Origin: Siderastrea siderea
Taxonomy: Eukaryota > Cnidaria > Anthozoa > Scleractinia > Rhizangiidae
Reading direction: 5' to 3'
Assembly (NCBI GenBank): GCA_964030785.1
Contig: OZ034972.1
Span: forward strand, 11,843,319 to 11,907,318
Length of the DNA stretch: 64,000 nt
The notes beneath the pieces are model-generated. The model was not told where the DNA came from, searched no databases, and saw only the letters and a program-made list of their open reading frames with translations. A program made the translations under genes and the position numbers. Shown here one piece after another: positions 1 through 10,716 of this stretch. Numbering within the stretch: position 1 is the first letter of the stretch; every line of letters starts with the position of its first letter.

Positions 1-3000
1 AGGAATGAGCGTGAAGGTCTCCGTAGGAGCCAAGGTGGTCCGCATAGTCAGCATTGTAAGTATAATAAGAAATGCTGTCTTATAATGTCTTTCACAATGC
101 TGATGGGCAGTCGTAATTAGTCACAAGTTACTATTATTATTACTTTACTAATGATTTTTTTCGTTATAGGACGAAAAGAACAATGCATTGCAGGCTCAGT
201 GGTGGATGATACAGGTCAGGCATGTGCACTGTTGTCTTTTCCTTGACTAAGTGAGATCAGGCATCAATCACCAAGCCTACAAACCGCTTTTTTAAGCTGT
301 TAAGCAGAACAGCAGAAACCTTTATTAAAGCAAATGACTGTAGCACTTAAATGTTCCTTGTATATCTTTTTTCAAGAAGTTCGAGTATGGTTTTTGTATC
401 ATTAGCCATAAATTGTCTTCATAGAGTGAACAGCGCGTGCTTATCTTAACTTCTACATTTTCTGATTTTGTTTCCCATTGTTTTATCACAAATGATCCTG
501 GTTATGTTTTCCAATACTTTATTTGTAGCCTGCGTAACAAGTGTCTGTATACTTGCTCTACAATTTACAGTCCCCTGCTAACGCAGACCTATTATTTTTT
601 ATTGCAGTTGCTCTAGTATTCAGTTCAGATTTGCTTCTCTATTTAAAATACAAAAATACACCGAAAAGTTAAAAATTTTCATTCCTTCACTAACGTTTTT
701 GTCTCACACAGCGAGGGAAAGTTGACATGTTTCCATTATAACTTTCATAGTGGACACTGAGCTGGTTTCTCTTGGTAAAAAGAAATATTTGTTCCTTTCA
801 GAACTGGAACAACCCTGATTTGAAATGGAATCCGAATGACTTTGACGGATTGAAAACTGTTTATGTGGACCCAACAAAAGTGTGGGTCCCAGATGTGTTA
901 TTATACAACAAGTAAGTACGTCATTGATTCTGAAAACGTTTCTTACTCATTAAATAGGGAAGGACAAAAGAGTCAGTAAAACAGGCCAATGGAGTTCTAG
1001 AATTTCGTGAGTTAATTCCTGAAGGAAAAATATTTGGTGGAGTTTTGTCCTCTAAACTGGAAGAACAAAGGCAGCACTTGACAAACGACTTAATTCAATT
1101 AACTAAAACGTTTATTTACATGCAAGACAATGCCCCGATTGATGGGGAGGTAAGAAAATGACGCCAAGAATAATACCAAGAAAGGGCGATTTCTTGAGGA
1201 CTGAAATTGGAAAACGTGAAAAGAGGGCCACGTTTCTAAGGTTTGCTTGAAGTTGGTTCGTAATCAAGCAAAAGCGTTTATAGGCTTACCTTGGAGTCTT
1301 TGATAGACGCCCCAAAGTGTAGCCATTTAAATTAAAGCTATTGAGCTGTCCTTTTGTTTTTCAATATTTTGCAAAGTTAAAACTGGAATCGTTCTTCAGT
1401 TTTGAGCGGCCTTCTTTATTTTTTATGAATGTAAATTATCATTGTCTGTATCTCGGAAACGTTCACCTTTCACTTCAAAAACTAAAAAAATGTTTTCTTT
1501 CTTTCGGGATTCTTCTGAGGTTTAAAATGATTTTGAATCGACGCTTCTTCAGGAAAATTAAGAAAATGAAAGGCGCTATGGCGGACTGACGTTCTTGCTT
1601 CATAACCACCTTGAGACACTTAATGACAGTTACGTGAAACAAGAACGTTAGTCCGCCATATTGACTTTTATTTTCTTAATTTTCCTGAAGAAGGCCAGCT
1701 GAACTAGCTGAAACGTCGATTTAAAATCATTTTTAACCTCAGAAGAATCTCGAAAAAGAGAAAACAGTTTGTAATTTTGGTAAATTATCATGATCGTTAT
1801 AAATTGTAGTGTCCTTTCCAGCGCTGATAAGGACACAGATGCCGCTGGGGCGCTGGAGAAATATAAAACCAAGATTTCTCTCTCCTATGATGGCAACAAC
1901 TCCTGGATGGCGCCTGCCATTTTCCAAAGCATCTGTAGAATCGACATCAAGTATTTCCCTTTCGACGAGCAAAAATGCCACATGAAGTTTGCTTCTTGGG
2001 CGTATGACGTGTCCAAGCTGGATGTTTATGTAAACTACAAAGAGATGGGTTTAGTGGAAGGCGTCTACCAGCCCTCCAATGAGTGGGACCTTGTGAGTGT
2101 TGATGCGGTTAGAAATGAGGTACGTAAAGCTCCAGCCTTACAGTCGAACTAAAAAACCGTTAACGCTGAAAATATTTCTGTAATGTCAATTGTGTTTTGA
2201 CCAATCACATGCGAGATTTTGAAACTGCAAAAAACGAATGGGTTTATCAGTCACGAAACAGCTTTGCCTCCCGTTTTATTCAGGGAGATACTGATACTCT
2301 ATTTCATCTTAGAGGAAGTTAAATTGTTGTACTTTGTTTTTGATAGCCACGTGCCTTGCGCCAACAAAAAACTCTTGAGCGATTTAAACTCGTGCGGAAA
2401 ATCGCCGCAGAATCGCCTCAAAAATCGCCATTGTAAACGTCGTTTTAACAGGCTAACCATCATGTTCTCCTGCACAGGTTCGATCTCGTACTCACGCTAC
2501 AACCAAAAGGTACCATATTTTAGCTCGACCACGTCTATCTTGATCAGGTGGTAGTCGACAAAGTTTCGTGTTGGGAGGCTCCGTCCTGAAGCTCAAACTC
2601 TTTCCCTTTGATATACTAATATTTATATTAATGATACGCCTTTCATAACCTAGAACAAAAATTTCAAGTTTTTGTAAGCCTCAAAGATAAGTAGATTATC
2701 ACGAGCTTTTAGTTGCTCGAAAGCTCTAAGCTTGTATACTTGCTCCGCGTAGACCCTAATTTAGCAACCCTTTTTGGTAGCTAAACTTGGCTGCTATATC
2801 CCTTTTAGTTTAAAGTATCTTTCGAAGCCCCTTTAAAATACTAACGCAAAAAAAATTTCCCTACCCTGTTGTAAATTGCAAGCGCTAAAAAAACACCCCT
2901 TTCAAGTGGAGGCTCGCAGTTTAGCCCATTATAGGGAGGTTACCCCGCGATCCTATTGCAAAGAGTTCATTTAGCTTTGCTTTACCTTTTAGGTTAAGTA

Positions 3001-3636
3001 CACTTGCTGTCCCTATCCTTACTCGGAAGTGTTGCTGACTCTAAACCTGGAACGTCACTCAAGATATTACGTCATTAACTTGGTGCTCCCGTGCGCGCTG
3101 ATCGCATGTATGGTGTTCTTCACGTTTTTGCTGCCGCCGGAGTGCGGTGAGCGGGTGTCCCTGTGCATCACTGTCCTCATGGCCATGACAATATTTCAGG
3201 AATTAACATCAAATAAACTGCCTCCGAGCTCTGATAGCTTCTTTCTGATTGGTGAGTGCTGTTAGTAGAACACACCGCTCGACCGCTTATTTCTATATAC
3301 TTGTTTTGCATACTAATGTGACATAGTGAGAGTCTAGTGTGGAAGTGGTTGAGCGAGATTGGGGAGCTGAAAGGGAAATTAAAAGAGCACGTAGTCCGAG
3401 TTAGAGGTAACGGGAGAAGTTCTATCTCGTTGCTTAGCAAAAGATCCCATACGGGGGAAGAGACACGCTTAGCATTACCGTTAAGCACCCACCCACATGT
3501 TTGTTAATTTATATTTAATGTATAGGTTAAGACTAAGGCAGTAATTGTTTGATGAAGGGTGTAGTGAAAGCTCGACTGCTTGAATAACCATTTGACATTA
3601 TTTGGAAGTTACTTGGATGGCTCATGATGATGATGG

Positions 3637-3698
<62 letters not shown>

Positions 3699-4674
3699 GT
3701 CGTAGTGGTGGTGATGATGGTGATTGTGCTTATATAGAGCCACGCATCACACATTCCTTGGCGGTTTACTTATACTCAGTGTAAAAAGTTCAAAAGTCAA
3801 CGTTCGAAATTAAGGAACGGGGATTATATGCTACTTTTCAACAAATTGAAACACCTTTCCGTAGTATTGGAAACTACTGAGTGCCTTGTGTTTGGTGAAT
3901 AAAGTTATAAGGCGCCTTGAATGTTGAAACCACAGCTGGGTTACCTGTGTGGAGAACGACGACAAGGCAGGGGATGACTGTCCCAGTTTGCAGTTGTCTG
4001 TCTTTTGCTAAATATAATTACAATTCTTTTCAGGGACCTACTATACTGTGGCAATCTTTGAGATAGGCCTGGCGATTGCAGCGACCTGTATTGTTCTGAA
4101 CTTCTACTACAGCAAAACAAAGATGCCAGGTTGGATCAAAACTGTTCTGCTCAAAACTCTGGCGCCTGTTGTCAGAGTGAAGGTCAAAGCAAGACGATTT
4201 TCTGCTAAAGAGAGCCAGCGGTCAACAGACATGGCTCATGCACGCGAAGTTATTTACAACCCAACATTCGAGACCTTTAATCTTTCAGATGGAAATGTGA
4301 TATTTGGTGGGAGGACAGACGCTTTCGAACAAAGCCAGAATGTTACGGTAACGTCCATAGACGTACGCAAAGACAGTCTTACTTGTAGCGCCGACGAAGA
4401 GGAACACGCTAACCACCCGTCGGCAAATTGTAATGGCGTTTCCATAAGAAGAAATCCATCCAAACGAGGCAAAGAGACTCCACGTAAGGAAACAACACCT
4501 GAAAATAAACAACCGTCATGGAAACAGATGATTGAGTGGCAGGATGAGTGGCGGGCGGCTTCACAGGTCTTGGACAGAGTCATTATTATTTCTTCCGTTG
4601 TGATCGGATGTGTATCTGCTGCCGTTATATTTTTACAAGCGCCGAGAGTAAGACAGTTATTTCATATTTCGTAG
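1..4674 (+). CDS. Nicotinic acetylcholine receptor alpha-like subunit (gene A), 5'-partial
   Basis: Subunit of a pentameric Cys-loop cation channel of the plasma membrane. Exons joined by GT-AG borders and phase: <1-55, 170-214, 802-911, 1822-2119, 2993-3251, 4034-4674 (TAG). That is 468 residues; the signal-peptide exon lies upstream of the window. Seen: loop D Trp in QWWMIQ; loop A WVPDVLLYN; Cys-loop with 13 residues between cysteines (CRIDIKYFPFDEQKC); loop B Trp in ASWAYD; loop C YTCCPYPY with vicinal cysteines and both tyrosines. These are all the alpha-type acetylcholine-site landmarks. M1-M3 follow; M2 starts GERVSLCITVLM, with Glu at -1' as in cation channels. A long cytoplasmic loop precedes M4 near the C-terminus. 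Odd points are Met at 9', Glu at 16' and Asn at 20'. The 45- and 110-bp exons match the sizes of vertebrate nAChR exons 3 and 4. No clear AATAAA lies close after the stop. Whether acetylcholine is the ligand is inferred. Confidence 0.93.
3624..3725. repeat. (GAT)n microsatellite in intron of gene A
   Basis: About 100 bp of nearly pure GAT/TGA triplets, ending in a GGT-interrupted tail. It sits in the last intron of receptor gene A (3252-4033). Poly-Asp and poly-Ile ORFs over it are artefacts. Confidence 0.97.
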
Positions 4675-7440
4675 CGACGCTGTTTATTTATTTTGATGTC
4701 TGACAGTCGAAGTGGAGACTTTTAGTGTAGTTTTTACCAGTTGCTTGCATATTTAAGCCCTTTGCACACGAGCAAACTTTCTATGACAAATTTTATTTGA
4801 CAAATCATTTGACGGTGTATACGGGTAAACAGTTTTCTAATACAAATGTCCTTGACTATGTGCCAGCAATGGCCTTAAACAGTGGACTGAGCAGCAACGC
4901 CCAATAAGGGAAAACCGGGAAGTTGCTAAACTGAATTAAGTAAGAAGTCTTCATTGTTTTTCAAGTGAAGGCAAGTTTAATTATAGCAGGCCAGGCTGGT
5001 CACGGCAGTACATTTATTGCAACATGCAGCTGAAAGTGAGGAGCAGAAAAAGATAGGGCTCGCACGGCTCATGAAAATTGGAAAATGGAGGCTCGTAGTG
5101 TCAGAATGCTTCTAAAAGAGAGAATGTTGCACAAGGTTTCTTAATGGATCGTTATAGACGACTAGGGAACAATCACTGACCTAGCTTAATTTCAGTAAAG
5201 AGATTGCCTGAGCTCAAGGTTCTTTTCAGTTGGACACAGCTTCAATCTTTCTACCGAAACTTGTTTAAAATAGTTTAAAGAACAAGGAAAATGCACTTTC
5301 TCGTAGGAGGTCAGAACGTGACGAGCTACGAAAAGACAAAGCGCAAAGATAAAATCTCTGATTGCGTGCAAGCGTGGTAGACAACGAGTAGTCCCTTTTT
5401 CCTCTCAGGGTAAGGTGAAAGAGGTGAGCATGCAAACGTACGTGAGGATCTCGTGCGAAGGCCCTTTCGGCTAAGAGGAACAGGAGGCTCTGGGGACGAG
5501 AATGCAATTCGCCACTTTAGAAACCAAATAAAAAATATAGTGGAAACCACTTAATCACAAAGAAATGGTCAGCGACATGAAAGAGCATATCAGAATTACC
5601 AGCCTTGCCAAGTTTGAGATCGTTTGGACGAAAAGTCACTAAACTAAGAGTTTTCAATTATAGCGAAAATCCCATTCATACAGCTATTTTGAAACGCTTG
5701 TTCCCCCTAACCATACGCCGTACATTGTCCGATGTTTGGAGGCCATTTATTCAGGTTTCTAATCAACCAATTGGTTCTAAACTTTGCAGGATTGCTATGT
5801 TTGATGCGCTTTTTCAGATAACGAGCTTAATTTTTGCCAATCAGTTAATTTTGAAAACTCGTTCCCAGTCCTTTACTCGTTTCTAAAGTGGTCATGCACC
5901 TCGCGCTCGTCTCGTTTTCACTCGGCAGATGATATTCGCGCTCGTTCCCAGGTGCTTACCGCGCGACTATCCGTGGGCAGAAGGAAGGACTGCCCATCGG
6001 TCTCTAGTTCTCTTTTCTCACTTCCGCTCACGATACTTTCTCATCGCTTACCGGATGCCCACTGTCTGAAAACTTGGACCCTGCTCCGTATTGCGATGGC
6101 GAGCTGCTACAGTGTTTCGCAAGAACAGAAAACTAGCAGCGCCTTCAAAGGTAATCTTAAGGAGGGCCGGGCGCCATACCAATCGAAAACTTGACACAAA
6201 TAAGGAAGCCGGTTGTTATAAGCGCTTCTTTTCATTTGGACTGGACTGATAAAAATGCTTGTCAGTTAATATACCTGTAAAAGTTTTCATTTATTTGTTG
6301 GTCCATTTATACGCATTCATGAAACTCAAAAATACTAAAAAAGAAAAAGAAAAATGAAGATACTCTTTCTTGGCTTTTGTTTATTCTGCCTGTCCCATGG
6401 GGACGTGGTAAATAAAGAGCACTGGGTACGAGGTTGTGCATGTCAGAAAATCTCCAAGTTGTCAGAGTGAAATAACCTTACAATATGTACCTGAATAGAT
6501 AAGAAAGTATAAATATTAAATTTCCAATGTAACATATCGTGTTTTCAACTTTGTCTTACTTAAAAGGAAAAGGTAGCTACCAAATTGAGTGTACTGTAAA
6601 TAAATATTTGATACAAAATTTTCAATAAAGTCATCATTTACTGCTGTGGAAACTGGTACTGTAAGAAACGCATTTTCTAAAGCGCCACAAATTGTGGAAA
6701 ATAGGCAAAGGTCTGTCGTCCAAATGTTTGCTACCTAGAATGAGGTGTAATTTGTGTTGGAAAGATTGAAGTCGCGTTACCATAAATGATGGCATACACT
6801 TGTACATTAAAAAAAGACGGGAAACTCAGTCCACCGGAAAAAAATTCAGACTGATATGTGGAAAACCGAAAACGCGATTGCACGAAAAGATATCAGCATG
6901 CTCAGTTGAATTTAAAAATGTCAAACTAAGGCTGGTAATCACTAGGGAAACAACCATGAGGATAAGCCGTGTTCTTACTTGACTCAAGCGCGACATTAGC
7001 AAAATAAAACGAAAGTCTTTGCTTTTCTGTACAGAGTTTAAGCCGAGAACATGAACGACAAAAGCATATATAAGCACAAGAAGAAAGACTGAAAAAAGGC
7101 TTCATCTATTCATGCTAATGTCGATAGCTGTCTCTATAAGATTGTGCTTCTGCTCATTTGTGCTTGTGCCTTTGCCCTTTGTGAATATCTGAACAGCTTT
7201 TAGGGTGGTCAAGGGAGGCCGTATTGCAAATTTAAGTCGGATAGTTCGGTTTGTTTACGGCTTTACATCCCAAGCAACATAGCATTTCGTCAGTAAAGAG
7301 CAGGAAACAAAATGGACCGGGGTAAGATAGAAAGGACTGGAACCGAAATGTGAAGCAAACATGAAATTTTACTTTGTATCCGTACCAACAATCGGCACGC
7401 GCCTTTGCAGGAGCTGCATGTGTGTACACAGTCCAGAGCA
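4675..7440. other. Spacer downstream of gene A, no recognised gene
   Basis: The start should include the 3' UTR of receptor gene A. I see only short ORFs without domain signatures, and fragments of a dispersed sequence near 5455-5500 (AGGAACAGGAGGCTCTGGGG). Nothing here supports a gene. Confidence 0.6.
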
Positions 7441-7473
7441 TTTCCACTTTTGGAAATGTGCGAAACAATAGTG

Positions 7474-7490
7474 TGACGTCACAACATGGC
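7474..7490 (+). promoter_or_regulatory. CRE-like site with adjacent ATGGCGGC (candidate core promoter)
   Basis: A perfect TGACGTCA (7474-7481) is followed within 5 bp by ATGGCGGC, a YY1-type motif common at animal TATA-less promoters. It lies about 430 bp before the RAG1-N-like ORF. A possible 5' UTR exon donor (GGTGAGG, near 7655) and an acceptor (TTCGTTTCAG, ending 7911) lie between. Promoter function is inferred. Confidence 0.35.
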
Positions 7491-7912
7491 GGCTTTGAAA
7501 TATCACCGAGTAGATTCAACTGAAAGTTTTAATTTGCATTTTTTCGAGCCTTGCCAGCCTGCTTTGCCCGTCTATTAGTAACACAACGACCAAGACAGCA
7601 TTGAAGAAGTGTTGTGCAGGATATTGTGGTAAATGGTGGCGAAATATGCGCTTAGGTGAGGTTTTACTTTCGATACACACGTCAATTTTGCTTGTTTTCT
7701 CGAGCGCTTGTTTATCTTCAATTTACTATATCTCTCGTGAAAAATTTTTTTCGGCTTTGAAAAAAATTCAGAGACATTCTATAGGTATTCTAGTTGCTTA
7801 GTGCGAAACCTGGCGATGGGCCGCGCTTTGTTTTGTGAATCAATTTGTGCGACCAAATGCCATTCCTCTTAACTAGTCTATTTGGGCGCCGAGTCTTTTC
7901 CTTCGTTTCAGG

Positions 7913-8080
7913 ATGCATATCAGAGATCGTTGCAGGATATGTGCTGGACTGGTATATATTGATAAGAGAACACGTGAGGTTTCTTTGTTTGAGTCAGAGT
8001 CCAAGGCTGTATGGAACTTCGATATCGGAAAAGACTCGGCCGAAATCCAGCCAGTCTATAGATTTGCTAAGACTTGCTAA
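7913..8080 (+). pseudogene. Short ORF resembling the RAG1 N-terminal zinc-motif region, probably degenerate
   Basis: A 55-residue ORF begins one base after a good acceptor (pyrimidine tract then CAG at 7909-7911) and ends TAA. It has CRIC near residue 7, then, after about 25 residues, WNFDIGKDSAEIQP and RFAKTC at the end. The N-terminal region of vertebrate RAG1, also known in some invertebrate transposon and domesticated genes, has a CRIC motif, then an Asp-rich stretch, I-H-P and F-C-x-x-C. Spacing agrees closely from FDIG to QP. The His of IHP is Gln here and the first Cys of the last pair is Ala, so zinc binding looks damaged, and the stop falls right after the last Cys. I read it as a decayed member or a stand-alone remnant. 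The homology is judged by eye and is not certain. Confidence 0.35.
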
Positions 8081-9186
8081 CGACAGAAGGAAACATATGA
8101 ATCTTCTAGAGAGGCTTACTAATACATGTTTGACTAAAGCAGCGTTCAGCCCTTTGTGTGGCAGGTTGCATAGCTGTAAAGAAGCTACAATTTCAATTTC
8201 TTGACTAAAGGGTTGTATGGATCAAACTCCGTAACGCGAAACACACCATCTTGCAGCAGTATCACGACAAGCTGGACCCGGCGTTTCAAACAATAATCTA
8301 GCGGTGCAGATAATATTTTTATCCTTTATCGTCGGAAATTCGTTCACGACAAGCTGAAAAACCTATCAAGGTCCTAACGTACCTAATATGCCACGAACGG
8401 CTTAAAAAAGATACTTTGAGTCGCTCAGCAGACACAATCGGAATAATCACACCAAAGCCGCAGGAATCCAGAAAAAGATCAGATATGACCTTGATATGAC
8501 CTTCAGTGTAATGCTTTATTTTGTGTTTATATCTACCATCGGTTGAGGGCAAATCGATGAAACTGTTTAAGACAGAGAAGTGAGCTGCGAAATATGGATC
8601 TGTAAAGCTGTTCATGGGTTAATAAAAAGATAAGCTTACTCTGTTTCACTTGTGTTAATCATTTCATATGGCGGCAAATGTGTCCTAATATTTGTACTAT
8701 TGCGCGACCACTGAAGCGAAATTCAAGCGCTATTCGCAATTCATTCCTGGCTAAAGAATATCGAATCCATGGTTCTCTTTTTGCACGCAACTTATCCAGG
8801 CCAGAAATGAACGTAAATAGATTTGCCTTCGCATAGTTTCCTTTTATTCATCTGAAACAGACGATCCGATCTGTTACAAACCGCAGCCCGCTGCGCAACC
8901 AGAAGAAAAATAAGCTTCATACAAGCGCTTGACAAGCGTTCATCGCAACTTATTAACTTAACTATCAACTTATGGCTAAAGATGTTTAAACCATGTTTCT
9001 GCAAGCAGCCAATCCCAGGTAGTAACAAACGTAGATATTGACTGTAAATATTGCTGGATTGTTCCATTCAAATCTGAGAACTTCATCAACTATTATGAAA
9101 TCTCATGAAAACAGGCCTCGCGTCAGGTGACTCCAAAGTCGCGCTCTGATTGTACACAGAGGAGGACAGAGGGAAGAAGCGACGTA
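8081..9186. other. Spacer, no recognised gene
   Basis: AT-rich sequence between the RAG1-N-like ORF and the retrotransposon target site. Only short unassigned ORFs are present. Confidence 0.6.
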
Positions 9187-9191
9187 GAGTG

Positions 9192-9678
9192 TGATCCGTC
9201 GGATGAAAACCGCCAAGAGAACTTTGGACCCCCGAATCGTATAATTTTACAAGATTTTTATTCGATCTGAAATAAATACAGCAAATCATATATTTACAAA
9301 CAAAAGAAGCTAATTTTACTAACCGAAAATAAAAGACCTAAGTACATCGTATCAACCGGGAAATTCGAAACGAATTATCTGAGTAAACCACGCGGTCAAT
9401 TACACAATTGTTATTCACGTGCGATCCATTACACAAATTACACTAACAGAAATCCAAAAGAAACAACTTAAATAACAAAGCTTGCAACGCTAAATAGAAA
9501 ACGGGAAAGTCCTCAAAAAACGGGAAAGCTAACTTAAATTATCAACACGTGTAAAACCATCTGAAACTTGACTCTTAGCTAAAAGCTATTTCGTAATGTC
9601 AATCAATGAACTTCCGGTGTAATAATTAAACTAAATAAATGTCAAAATCAGTGTCTCACAACGTTCTTCATGAAAACA
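9192..9678 (-). repeat. 3' LTR of the BEL/Pao element
   Basis: A 487-bp copy on the left side, preceded by target duplication GAGTG. It matches 15129-15656 throughout, except for about seven substitutions, one extra A, and lack of a 42-bp block present in the other LTR. The block is bounded by GAAAA direct repeats there, so this copy probably lost it by deletion between short repeats. Confidence 0.95.
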
Positions 9679-9711
9679 CTCTCCGCCCCGATGAGGGCGT
9701 TAGCCCTCATC
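9679..9711 (-). promoter_or_regulatory. Polypurine tract and hairpin next to the 3' LTR
   Basis: Read on the minus strand, the bases directly before the 3' LTR are CGGGGCGGAGAG, a purine-rich tract suited to plus-strand priming. Overlapping its inner edge, 9690-9698 and 9703-9711 form a perfect 9-bp inverted repeat (GATGAGGGC/GCCCTCATC) with a 4-nt GTTA loop. The hairpin's function is unknown. Confidence 0.6.
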
Positions 9712-9750
9712 ATCTCTAGTCGTCATCTCCGTACCCTTCTGCTGGGTATA

Positions 9751-10713
9751 TCACAGCAATCTTGGTGATTGGCCTCTCATATTCTCCAGTACGGTCTTGA
9801 CTTTAACGTTTCTGACTCTGCCATCCTGTCCGGGGTAGACACTGACTACTCGACCAACATTCCAGTTTCCTCGAACTGCACCTGGAGTTTGCACGATCAC
9901 GAAGTCATCTGCTCGAACATTCCGTTTCTCTGCATTCCACTGTTTTCTTGGGAGTAGTGACGGGAAGACGTCTCTTGTCCAGCGGGTCCAAAACGAATCG
10001 ACGATTTTCTGGACGAATTCCACTCTGTGCCGGGGATTCTTTGTGTGTCTGAACGGTCCTTGCGGAACGTGAGACGATGCTCGGCCAAGTAAAACGTCAT
10101 TTGGACAAAGATATGAACCATCGTCCGGATCGTTGGGGATGCGGCCTAGCGGACGCTGGTTGACCAGATTTGCAACTTCTACGAGGCACGTCTGTAGCTC
10201 CAGTGGGGTTAGTACTTGCTCGCCAATTGCTTTCTTTAAGGTGATCTTGCAGCTCTTTACTAAGGCCTCCGCGCAACCATTCTGGTGTGGAGCCGCCGGT
10301 GTCGTAAACTGCCACTTCATTCCTCTCTCTGCGGAGAACTCCCGCAGCTTGTCAGTATCCAATCCCTCAATCATTTCTCGTAGCTCTCGTTCAGCGCCAA
10401 CCAGCTGAGAACCATTGTCACTTATCATCAACGCGGGTGCTCCTCTCAAGGCAAAGAATCGTCGTAGCTCCTGCAGGAATTCCATCGTTGTGCAATCTGC
10501 TGCAAGTTCCAGATGAACCGCTCTTGTGTTCAAGCATGTAAAGATCACACCATAATGCTTAGCAGTCTTGTTACGACCAATCTTGACGCGGTAGGGACCA
10601 AAGTAATCACATGAAGTGTAATGAAACGGTGGAGTAAACGGTGCCAGACGGCTTTGAGGTAAGTCAGCCATGACTTGTGATTCAACTTTGGCTCCAATTT
10701 CTCGGCAAACCAC
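9751..10713 (-). CDS. BEL/Pao integrase domain (3' part of pol)
   Basis: About 320 codons in the same frame as the upstream RT ORF, separated from it only by a TGA codon at 10717-10719. It begins with the second half of the zinc-binding module (C-V-V-C just after the stop). The catalytic core follows, with Asp in CDYFGP, Asp in ISDNGSQL and Glu in NGCAEALVKS. A C-terminal DNA-binding region comes last. It integrates element cDNA in autonomous relatives. There is no independent initiator at its start, so it is part of pol and not a separate gene. Similarity to the BEL integrase pattern is strong. Confidence 0.92.
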   Translation of the reverse strand: MVCREIGAKVESQVMADLPQSRLAPFTPPFHYTSCDYFGPYRVKIGRNKTAKHYGVIFTCLNTRAVHLELAADCTTMEFLQELRRFFALRGAPALMISDNGSQLVGAERELREMIEGLDTDKLREFSAERGMKWQFTTPAAPHQNGCAEALVKSCKITLKKAIGEQVLTPLELQTCLVEVANLVNQRPLGRIPNDPDDGSYLCPNDVLLGRASSHVPQGPFRHTKNPRHRVEFVQKIVDSFWTRWTRDVFPSLLPRKQWNAEKRNVRADDFVIVQTPGAVRGNWNVGRVVSVYPGQDGRVRNVKVKTVLENMRGQSPRLL

Positions 10714-10716
10714 GCA

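Noticed and set aside
3602..3784. ORF with poly-Asp, and poly-Ile on the other strand
   Set aside because: Direct translation of the GAT microsatellite in an intron.
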